A DNA stretch of 64,000 nt from Mariniflexile sp044335535. Lineage in GTDB: Bacteria > Bacteroidota > Bacteroidia > Flavobacteriales > Flavobacteriaceae. Positions 56,868 through 64,000 of the stretch are shown one piece after another. Both the position numbers and the translations under genes were made by a program. Where the stretch lies: the NCBI RefSeq assembly GCF_044335535.1, contig NZ_JBIQVZ010000001.1:868001-932000 (forward strand), given 5' to 3'. A model generated the notes under the pieces. The model was not told the origin of the DNA and did not search any database. It saw nothing but the letters and a program-made list of their open reading frames with translations. Position 1 is the stretch's first letter. Each line of letters begins with the position of its first letter.

Positions 56868-58208
56868 ATGAAGCACAAACTAATTTTAGTCTTTAGTTTA
56901 CTCCTTATAATCAAAGGATTTTCTCAAGAAAACTTGCAAAGTCTCAGCTTAGAGCAAGCTATAGATTTTGCATTGCAGAACAACAGAACAGCAAAAAATG
57001 CCACGCGCGATATTGAGGCTGCCAAACAGCAAAAATGGGAAACGACAGCTACAGGTTTGCCACAAATATCAGCCGAAATTGGGTATCAAAACTTTTTAAA
57101 ACAACAGGTATCTTTAATTCCAGCAGAATTTTTTGGTGGTAATCCAGGTGAATTTGCCGAAGTTACTTTTGGCACCAAACAAAGCGTAAATGCCACAGCA
57201 ACACTAAATCAGAAAATTTTTGATGGCTCATACTTAGTTGGTTTACAATCGGCTAAAGTATTTTTAGAAATTTCAAAAAACGCTAAAACTAAAACCGATC
57301 TAGAAATTAGAAAGGCAGTAATAAACGCTTACGGCAATGTGTTACTTGCCGAGGAAAGTGTTGCCATTCTTGAAAAAAACAAAGCCATTCTTGAAAAAAA
57401 TCTAAACGATTTATCAAAAATGTTTGAAAATGGTTTGGAAGAAGAAGAAAGCGTAGAACAACTTCAAATAACATTATCGGGCGTAAACAGTTCGCTAAAA
57501 AACACCATTCGATTAAAAACATTGGCTTATCAAATGCTTAATATCACTTTGGGTCTAGATGTTTATAACCCCACGGTATTAACAGATAGCCTTGAAAGTT
57601 TAACGGTTCAAAATATATCTTTAGAATTGGTTGATGCTGATTTAAATTTAGAAGAAGCCATAGACTACCAAATAGCCGAAAACGATAAAAAAGCGAAAGT
57701 GTTATTGCTAAAATTAGAAAAAAGCAAAGCACTACCAACTTTAAACGCATTTATAAATGGTGGTTATTCGGCTTTTAGTGATGAATTCAATTTTACAAGC
57801 AAAAACCAAAAATGGTTTGGTTCGTCGTTGTTTGGCGTCAACTTAAACATTCCTATTTTCAGTTCCTTAGAAAGAAGTGCCGCTACACAACGTGCTAAAA
57901 TAAATCTTGAAAAAGCGAAAGACGATTTAATTGAAACCGAACAAAAACTACAACTTCAAACGGCTGCTGCAAAAAGCGATTATCAATTCGCCATTGAAGA
58001 TTATGATAACAAAAAGCTAAACTTAAATCTTGCTGAACGTATTGAACAAAAAAACCAAACCAAGTTTTTTGAAGGTATTGCTTCCAGTTTCGATTTAAGA
58101 CAAGCACAAACGCAACTATATACAGCGCAACAAGAATTTTTACAAGCCATGCTAGATGTGATAAACAAAAAAGCAGAGCTGGAAACTATATTGAATAAAG
58201 TTGATTAG
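56868..58208 (+). CDS. TolC-family outer-membrane channel
   Basis: The protein has 446 residues with a signal peptide (1-19). The two OEP repeats are visible in LSLEQAIDFALQNNRTAKNATRDIEAAKQQKWETTATGLPQIS and in DLNLEEAIDYQIAENDKKAKVLLLKLEKSKALPTLNAFINGGY, with long helices at the ends (FFEGIASSFDLRQAQTQLYTAQQEFLQAMLDVINKKAELE). It forms the trimeric outer-membrane duct of a tripartite RND efflux pump. MFP and RND genes follow on the same strand. Confidence 0.92.
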   Translation: MKHKLILVFSLLLIIKGFSQENLQSLSLEQAIDFALQNNRTAKNATRDIEAAKQQKWETTATGLPQISAEIGYQNFLKQQVSLIPAEFFGGNPGEFAEVTFGTKQSVNATATLNQKIFDGSYLVGLQSAKVFLEISKNAKTKTDLEIRKAVINAYGNVLLAEESVAILEKNKAILEKNLNDLSKMFENGLEEEESVEQLQITLSGVNSSLKNTIRLKTLAYQMLNITLGLDVYNPTVLTDSLESLTVQNISLELVDADLNLEEAIDYQIAENDKKAKVLLLKLEKSKALPTLNAFINGGYSAFSDEFNFTSKNQKWFGSSLFGVNLNIPIFSSLERSAATQRAKINLEKAKDDLIETEQKLQLQTAAAKSDYQFAIEDYDNKKLNLNLAERIEQKNQTKFFEGIASSFDLRQAQTQLYTAQQEFLQAMLDVINKKAELETILNKVD

Positions 58209-58382
58209 TTTATAAAAAAGAGGTTATAGAAAAGGTTTATGGGTTTATTAGTTTATAAATGGTTATGAGTTTATCATAAATAATTAAGCTTAGATCTAAT
58301 AAACGGTTAAAAATTTAAACAATAAACCTCACACCTTATAAACTCATAACCTAATAAACTAATAACCTAAATTTTAAAAAAC

Positions 58383-58745
58383 ATGAAGCAATTCTCTTTC
58401 GAAAAATTAATCGTATGGCAAAAATCAAGAACCTTGTCTGTTTCAATATATAAAACAACAAAGTTATTTCCAGATGACGAGCGTTTTGGTTTAACAAGCC
58501 AAATGAGGAGATGTGCTATTTCCATGGCATCAAATATAGCTGAAGGCTCTGGAAGACATGCCAATAAAGATAAAGCACGATTTACGGAAATTGCTTTCGG
58601 ATCTGCTTTAGAATTGTTAAATCAACTTATTCTATCAAACGACCTTGAATATATTTCAAACGAAAATTACACTCAAATTCGAGAAAACATTACAGAAATA
58701 ACAGCAATGCTGGATGGTTTGCATAAATCCCAACTCAGCCAATAA
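58383..58745 (+). CDS. Four-helix-bundle protein (S23/rRNA-IVS family), copy 1
   Basis: The protein has 120 residues: FEKLIVWQKSRTLSVSIYKTTKLFPDDERFGLTSQMRRCAISMASNIAEGSGRHANKDKARFTEIAFGSALELLNQLILSNDLEYIS. This is the S23/four-helix-bundle family, first known from 23S rRNA intervening sequences and related to Avd of diversity-generating retroelements. It lies between tolC and the MFP gene, in flanks made of AAACTCATAA-type simple repeats, which suggests insertion. No 23S fragment or reverse transcriptase is present. Confidence 0.9.
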   Translation: MKQFSFEKLIVWQKSRTLSVSIYKTTKLFPDDERFGLTSQMRRCAISMASNIAEGSGRHANKDKARFTEIAFGSALELLNQLILSNDLEYISNENYTQIRENITEITAMLDGLHKSQLSQ

Positions 58746-58803
58746 ACTCATAAACAAATAAACTCATAAACTCAAAATAATAAACTCATAAACTCCATTC
58801 AAA

Positions 58804-59979
58804 ATGAAAAATATATCCGCCATATTAATCGTTACGCTTCTTTTAACTGCCTGCAATGGTGAAAAAAAAAGCAAATCATTAGAAGATCTAATTGCTTCAA
58901 ATAACTTAGAAGCATTAAAACAAAAACGTGAGGAAATTGATGCTAAACAACAAGAATATGCCGCACAATTAAGCCTTATTAACAATAGAATTTCTGAATT
59001 GGATACCGTTAAAAGATTATCATTGGTGACTACAGTAATGGCAAAATCTGAGAAATTCGACCACTTTTTAGAACTACAAGGTAATGTTAAAACCAAACAA
59101 AACCTTGTTATTTATCCTGAAATGGCAGGCACATTAACGCGCGTTTATGTAAAAGAAGGACAAAACGTTACCAAAGGGCAATTACTTGCAACCATTGATG
59201 ATGGTGGTTTAAGCCAACAAGTAGCCCAATTACAAATTCAAGCCGATTTAGCCAAAACAACCTTCGAGCGTCAAGAACGTTTGTGGAACCAAAAAATAGG
59301 TAGCGAAATCCAATATCTGCAAGCTAAATCTAGTTACGAAGCACAACAACGTGCCGTAAGCCAGTTAAAAAGCCAACTTGCAAAAACCTCAGTTAGAGCA
59401 CCGTTTACAGGTGTTATTGATGATGTTATTACAGACCAAGGCAGTGTCGTAGCGCCGGGGCAATCGCAATTAATGCGTATTGTTAATTTAGAAGACATGT
59501 ATATTGAAACCGACGTTCCAGAAAATTACATTTCTAGCATAACCGCTAATAAAGCTGTAAAAGTAGAGTTTCCAATTTTGGGAAAATCCATCGATGCTAA
59601 AATTAGGCAAGCGGGTAATTTTATAAACCCAGCTAACAGAACCTTTAAAATAGAAGTTGCGGTTCCTAATAAAGACAAAAGCATTAAACCAAACTTAACC
59701 GCAAAACTTAAAATTAACGATTACTCCAACGAAAATGCCATTTTAATTCCTCAAAGTATCATTTCAGAAAATGCCGATGGCGAGCAATATATATACATTA
59801 TTGAGAATAAAAATGCCGATAATGAAGGAAATGCTAAACGCATCATTATCGAAACAGGAAAAGCACAAGACGATGTCATAGAAGTGACCAAAGGACTTGA
59901 AAACAATGCCGAAATTATTCAAGAAGGTGCCAGAAGTGTTAATGACGGTCAAACTGTTAAAGTGATAAATGGTCTTTAG
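58804..59979 (+). CDS. RND efflux periplasmic adaptor (MFP)
   Basis: The protein has 391 residues. The lipobox Cys is at residue 17 (LLTACNGE). A coiled coil spans about 25-65. The barrel-sandwich/lipoyl halves are LVIYPEMAGTLTRVYVKEGQNVTKGQLLATID and TSVRAPFTGVIDDVITDQGSVVAPGQ. The hairpin lies between them and beta-barrel and membrane-proximal domains follow. It links the RND pump to TolC. The gene is followed by a TAGACGG tandem repeat and the second S23 gene. Confidence 0.93.
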   Translation: MKNISAILIVTLLLTACNGEKKSKSLEDLIASNNLEALKQKREEIDAKQQEYAAQLSLINNRISELDTVKRLSLVTTVMAKSEKFDHFLELQGNVKTKQNLVIYPEMAGTLTRVYVKEGQNVTKGQLLATIDDGGLSQQVAQLQIQADLAKTTFERQERLWNQKIGSEIQYLQAKSSYEAQQRAVSQLKSQLAKTSVRAPFTGVIDDVITDQGSVVAPGQSQLMRIVNLEDMYIETDVPENYISSITANKAVKVEFPILGKSIDAKIRQAGNFINPANRTFKIEVAVPNKDKSIKPNLTAKLKINDYSNENAILIPQSIISENADGEQYIYIIENKNADNEGNAKRIIIETGKAQDDVIEVTKGLENNAEIIQEGARSVNDGQTVKVINGL

Positions 59980-60008
59980 ACGGTAGACGGTAGACGGTAG
60001 ACGGTAGA
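59977..60008 (+). repeat. TAGACGG tandem repeat after the adaptor gene
   Basis: Four TAGACGG units (the first overlaps the stop codon), ending TAGACAAAAAA, separate the MFP stop from the second S23 gene. It is a simple repeat and may mark the junction of an inserted gene. Confidence 0.8.
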
Positions 60009-60025
60009 CAAAAAATAAAAATATA

Positions 60026-60400
60026 ATGAAGACTATTAAATTCAAATTTGAAGATTTACAAGTTTATCAAAAAGCATTAGATTTCACCGATTCTACCTAT
60101 GCTATTACCAAAAATTTCCCTAACGCTGAACGTTATGCATTAACTTCACAATTTATAAGAGCTTCTATTTCTATTGCTCTAAATATAGCTGAAGGAACTG
60201 GCGATACAAATGCCCAATTCAATAGATTTTTACAAATAGCTATTGGCTCTGTAAAAGAATGTGTTGTTTGTACAACTATTGCAAAAAGACAAGATTACAT
60301 TTCAATTGAACAAGAAAAAGAATTAAGAGAAAAACTTGAGGAATTATCAAAAATGATAACCAGTCTTCAAAAACATCTAAAAACCATTACTAAAGACTAA
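60026..60400 (+). CDS. Four-helix-bundle protein (S23/rRNA-IVS family), copy 2
   Basis: The protein has 124 residues: FEDLQVYQKALDFTDSTYAITKNFPNAERYALTSQFIRASISIALNIAEGTGDTNAQFNRFLQIAIGSVKECVVCTTIAKRQDYIS. It is homologous to copy 1 but clearly diverged, so the two are separate insertions or an old duplication. It lies between the MFP and RND genes. Confidence 0.9.
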   Translation: MKTIKFKFEDLQVYQKALDFTDSTYAITKNFPNAERYALTSQFIRASISIALNIAEGTGDTNAQFNRFLQIAIGSVKECVVCTTIAKRQDYISIEQEKELREKLEELSKMITSLQKHLKTITKD

Positions 60401-60418
60401 CGCCTAAAGACTTCAACA

Positions 60419-63400
60419 ATGACGAAACAACAAAAACAAATCGATAAGGAATTCAAACTATCATCGTGGGCGATACACAATAAGACCACCATTTATATGA
60501 TGATGGCTATGATTTTCTTTTTAGGTATTTCAGCTTATTTTAAAATGCCCCGAGAAAGTTTCCCAGAAATTAAAGAAACTAAAATTTATATAAGTACGCC
60601 TTTTTTCGGAAATACCGCCGAAGATATTGAAAAACTAATTACCGATCCGCTTGAAGACAAACTTAAAACGGTAAGTAATGTGGTAGAAATAACCTCATCA
60701 TCCCAAGAAGATTATTCAATGATTATTGTTGAGTTTGATGAAGATATTACCGTAGATCAAGCAAAACAAAAAGTTAAAGATGAAATAGATTCTGAAACTT
60801 CAGGCGAAGATTGGCCAACATTCAACGGTGCGAAAGTAGAACCTAATGTGTTCGAGTTAAGCATGTCTGAAGAAATGCCCATTCTTAACATTAATATTTC
60901 CGGTGATTATCCGGTTGAAAAACTAAAAGAGTTTGGTGAATATCTTCAAGATGAAATTGAAAACTTAATTGAAATTAAAAAAGTAGATATTCGTGGTGCT
61001 CAAGAAAAAGAAGTTGAGGTTGCTGTAGATATTTATAAAATGATGGCATCCAAAGTGAGTTTTGATGATGTGATTAGTGCCATAAGTAGCGGAAACATGA
61101 CCATGTCTGCAGGTAATTTTATCGCTAGCGGTCAGCGTAGAACCATTAGAATCCTTGGTGAAATAGAAGATCCGAACAGTTTAAAAAACTTTGTGGTAAA
61201 ATCCGAGAATAATAATCCCATTTATTTAAAAGATATTGCCAAAGTAAGCTTCAAAGAAAAAGACAAAACAACCTATGCCCGCGAGTTTGGAGACCCTGTT
61301 GTGATGCTCGACGTAAAAAAACGCTCTGGCAAAAACATGGTTGAAGCTGCCGAAAAAATTGAACTTATTAGAAAAGATGCGATTGAAAACGTATTTCCAA
61401 AAAACTTGAAAGTAACTATCGCCAACGACCAATCTTCAAAAACCATTGGACAAGTTGATGATTTAGTGAACAACATCATTTTTGGTATCATTCTCGTTGT
61501 AACCGTTTTAATGTTCTTTTTAGGATTTAAAAACGCCCTATTTGTTGGGTTTGCCATACCTATGTCCATGTTTATGTCTTTAATGATTTTAAACTTATTA
61601 GGCTATACCATGAATACCATGATTCTCTTTGGGCTTATCATGGGGCTAGGGATGTTGGTCGACAACGGCATTGTAGTAGTTGAAAACGTATACCGCCTTA
61701 TGGATGAAGAAGGCATGAGTCGAAAAGAAGCTGCAAAAAAAGGGATTAGCGAAATTGCATATCCTATTATTATTTCAACAGCAACTACGGTCGCTGCATT
61801 TATTCCTTTAGGTCTTTGGCCAGGGCTTATGGGTCAATTTATGATCTATTTCCCAATAACATTATCGGTAGTTTTAGGCTCATCTTTATTTGTTGCCATC
61901 TTTTTCAACTCCGTATTGGTATCACGATACATGACAATTGAAGATAAAGACATGCCATTAAAACGCATCATATACATCACCGCAACCATTTCTATTATAG
62001 GCTTTATCATTCTTATAATTGGAGGCGATTACAGAGCCTTAGGTTCGCTTATGGTTTTCACAGCCATCATGTTATGGGTGTATCGCTTGATACTTCGAAA
62101 AATGGCGAATCGCTTTCAAAACAAAACCCTTGTAAAACTTGAAAACTTCTACGAAAAATCATTAAAAAGTGCCCTAAAAGGTAAAAGGCCTTACTTTGTA
62201 AGTATAGGAACTGTTATTTTACTTATCATTTCCTTTATAGTTTTTGGAATTTCTTTGGGAACACAAAGAACAAAAGTAGAGTTCTTCCCAGATAATAAAC
62301 CAAACCAAATTATAGTCTATATTGAATACCCTGAAGGTACCGATATTGAAAAAACCAATACCATTACCAAGGAAATAGAAAAAAAAGTATATCGTGTTTT
62401 AAATGAAGACATGTATAGAAAAGGCGACTATAACTTTATGGTAGAAAGTGCGGTATCGCAGGTGGGTGAAGGTGCTGGAAACCCACAAACCGACGGTGGT
62501 TCAGCTGCCGAAATGCCCCATAAAGGAAAAATTACCGCCTCGATGCGCGAATATAAATTTAGAGAAGGAGAAGACAGTGAATTGATGCGCCAAAAAGTAC
62601 AAGAAGCCTTAGTAGGCATTTATCCCGGAGTTTTAATTTCGGTTGAAAAAGACCAAAACGGACCACCAGCAGGAGCGCCAATTAACATTGAATTAGAAGG
62701 CGATGATTACTCGGAGCTTATTAATACTGCCGAAAAAATGCGTGATTTCATCAACTCCAGAAGTATTGCAGGTATCGATGAGTTAAAAATAGACGTTAAC
62801 AAAGACAAACCAGCCATGCAAGTGGTGGTTGATAGAGAAAAAGCTGGAGAATTAGGCATCAGTGCGTCTCAAGTAGGGCAACAATTAAGAAATGCCATTT
62901 TTGGAGCCAAGGCAGGCGTTTATAAAGAAGATGGTGACGATTATGATATTTATGTACGTTTCAATGAAGAAAACAGATATAATTCGAGTGCCATTTTCAA
63001 TCAGAAAATTACTTTTAGAGATATGGCATCAGGACAAATTAAAGAAGTTCCTGTATCTGCTGTTGCAAAACAATCCAATACATCAGGCTTTAGTGCCATA
63101 AAACACAGAGATGTAAGGCGTGTCGTTACGGTGTATTCTGCTTTAGCCCCAGGTTACACCGATGCTGGTGCAGCAGTGTCACAAGTTCAGCATGCCATGA
63201 AAGAATTTACAGAACTGCCAAAAAACATTAAAATAGATTATACTGGGCAAATTGAAGAACAAAACAAACAAATGGCGTTCTTAATGGGCGCATTCTTTAC
63301 TGGATTATTCTTAATATTTTTAATCCTTATCTTCCAGTTTAATTCGTTCTCTAAACCAGCAATCATCATGCTAGCCATATTTTTAAGTTTAATTGGGGTG

Positions 63401-63922
63401 TTTAGTGGTATTGTTATTACGGGTAGTGCGTTTGTTATTATGATGACCATGATGGGTATCATATCACTGGCTGGTATTGTTGTAAATAACGGGGTTGTTC
63501 TTTTAGACTATGCCCAACTTCTTATTGATAGAAAAAAATATGACAGAGGTTTAGATGAAGAAGATTATCTTGATAAAGAAGATTTATACAACAGTATCGT
63601 ACAAGCTGGTAAAGCGCGTTTACGCCCTGTTTTATTAACAGCCATTACAACTATATTAGGTTTAATTCCTTTAGCTATTGGTTTAAACATTAATTTCTAT
63701 ACACTTTTTAGTGAGTTTAATCCACATATCTATTTTGGTGGTGATAACGTTATTTTTTGGGGTCCTTTGGCTTGGACAGTTATTTACGGCTTATTTGTAG
63801 CTACGTTTTTAACGTTAATAGTAGTACCTGTATTATTCTTTTTAGCCATGCAATTAAAAATGTGGATACGAAGCAAAACAACATCTGAGACTACTAGTCC
63901 AAAGCTAGAAATTATAGATTAG
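60419..63922 (+). CDS. RND efflux pump permease (AcrB/HAE1 type)
   Basis: The protein has 1167 residues, about 100 longer than typical AcrB. TM1 is near 24-42, then the porter domain, the TM2-6 block (about 345-500, with LFGLIMGLGMLVDNGIVVVENVYRLMDEEGMSRKEAAKKG), an extra TM pair (about 515-560), a second porter domain and a last TM block (about 955-1150, LMGAFFTGLFLIFLILIFQFNSF and SLAGIVVNNGVVLLDYAQ). It is the inner-membrane proton/substrate antiporter of the pump. Drug, metal or lipid substrate is undetermined. It is the last gene of the operon in this window. Confidence 0.94.
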   Translation: MTKQQKQIDKEFKLSSWAIHNKTTIYMMMAMIFFLGISAYFKMPRESFPEIKETKIYISTPFFGNTAEDIEKLITDPLEDKLKTVSNVVEITSSSQEDYSMIIVEFDEDITVDQAKQKVKDEIDSETSGEDWPTFNGAKVEPNVFELSMSEEMPILNINISGDYPVEKLKEFGEYLQDEIENLIEIKKVDIRGAQEKEVEVAVDIYKMMASKVSFDDVISAISSGNMTMSAGNFIASGQRRTIRILGEIEDPNSLKNFVVKSENNNPIYLKDIAKVSFKEKDKTTYAREFGDPVVMLDVKKRSGKNMVEAAEKIELIRKDAIENVFPKNLKVTIANDQSSKTIGQVDDLVNNIIFGIILVVTVLMFFLGFKNALFVGFAIPMSMFMSLMILNLLGYTMNTMILFGLIMGLGMLVDNGIVVVENVYRLMDEEGMSRKEAAKKGISEIAYPIIISTATTVAAFIPLGLWPGLMGQFMIYFPITLSVVLGSSLFVAIFFNSVLVSRYMTIEDKDMPLKRIIYITATISIIGFIILIIGGDYRALGSLMVFTAIMLWVYRLILRKMANRFQNKTLVKLENFYEKSLKSALKGKRPYFVSIGTVILLIISFIVFGISLGTQRTKVEFFPDNKPNQIIVYIEYPEGTDIEKTNTITKEIEKKVYRVLNEDMYRKGDYNFMVESAVSQVGEGAGNPQTDGGSAAEMPHKGKITASMREYKFREGEDSELMRQKVQEALVGIYPGVLISVEKDQNGPPAGAPINIELEGDDYSELINTAEKMRDFINSRSIAGIDELKIDVNKDKPAMQVVVDREKAGELGISASQVGQQLRNAIFGAKAGVYKEDGDDYDIYVRFNEENRYNSSAIFNQKITFRDMASGQIKEVPVSAVAKQSNTSGFSAIKHRDVRRVVTVYSALAPGYTDAGAAVSQVQHAMKEFTELPKNIKIDYTGQIEEQNKQMAFLMGAFFTGLFLIFLILIFQFNSFSKPAIIMLAIFLSLIGVFSGIVITGSAFVIMMTMMGIISLAGIVVNNGVVLLDYAQLLIDRKKYDRGLDEEDYLDKEDLYNSIVQAGKARLRPVLLTAITTILGLIPLAIGLNINFYTLFSEFNPHIYFGGDNVIFWGPLAWTVIYGLFVATFLTLIVVPVLFFLAMQLKMWIRSKTTSETTSPKLEIID

Positions 63923-63948
63923 TAAACAATCACTTAGAAACAAAAAAA

Positions 63949-64000
63949 GCGGCTGTCTGAAAAGTGTAGTTCTATGTCATATAGAGCTTGTCGAAATATT
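63949..64000. mobile_element. GTCTAAAAAGT-tipped palindromic element, copy D (cut by window end)
   Basis: GCGGCTGTCTGAAAAGTGTA, then TATAGAGCTTGTCGAAATATT up to the last base. It is the same family as copies B and C. Confidence 0.7.

Overview
The window looks like a chromosome segment of a marine-type Flavobacteriaceae (Bacteroidota). It is AT-rich, has almost no Shine-Dalgarno sequences, shows TAnnTTTG-type -7 boxes, and carries many lipoproteins, PorT-like barrels, a CHAT/TPR protein and clade II (Sec-type, lipoprotein) nitrous oxide reductase. All calls come from reading the sequence; no database search was run.

Layout. 1-8.6 kb: housekeeping genes (barrel protein, MMPL exporter, asnS, rpoN, a PAP2-like membrane protein, a PorT-like protein). 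8.7-13.1 kb, minus strand: an ExbB/ExbD proton-channel operon, tRNA-Ser(GGA), ansA and tatD. 13.3-22.4 kb: a locus built around a divergent ECF sigma factor and its TPR-bearing membrane anti-sigma. It encodes exported proteins, a PKD/outer-membrane barrel protein, a membrane-anchored TPR-CHAT caspase-like protein, a retropepsin-like protease and a LuxR-type response regulator. Three copies of one promoter motif (GGGTAACAA-N14-TkATATAA) precede its genes. 22.4-23.5 kb: a gene-poor block of tandem 165-bp repeats whose hairpins show base-pair covariation. 23.5-28.2 kb: 2-oxoglutarate dehydrogenase E1/E2.

28.4-54.7 kb: a denitrification and copper region. It holds cytochrome c, fasciclin, nosZ, a membrane protein, nosL, nosD, nosF, nosY, copper-handling proteins with an OprC-like TonB receptor, nirK fused to cytochrome c, a SUMF-like protein, SCO, hemerythrins, a heme-copper-like membrane protein, Ric and an Rrf2 regulator. 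The nos cluster and nirK share a TGAC-N4-GTCA dyad at exactly the same distance from a -7 box, suggesting one Crp/Fnr-type activator.

This region is split by an insertion of about 7.3 kb (39.77-47.06 kb). The insertion is bounded by a direct repeat of roughly 47 bp, one copy of which is the 3' end of the TonB receptor gene. Inside is a tightly overlapping minus-strand operon: small HTH regulator, 5-cytosine DNA methyltransferase, a protein with two GHKL ATPase modules (MORC/Hsp90-like N-terminus and histidine-kinase-like C-terminus), a receiver-like protein, and a small protein with a GHG...C caspase/CHAT-like dyad. No restriction nuclease is present. I regard this as the best candidate for an undescribed defence or signalling system: methylation and/or ATPase sensing, then a phosphorelay, then a protease effector.

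54.7-64 kb: polyprenyl synthetase, then a TetR-TolC-MFP-RND efflux operon with two S23-type four-helix-bundle genes interleaved. Several families of palindromic, MITE-like repeats are scattered throughout.
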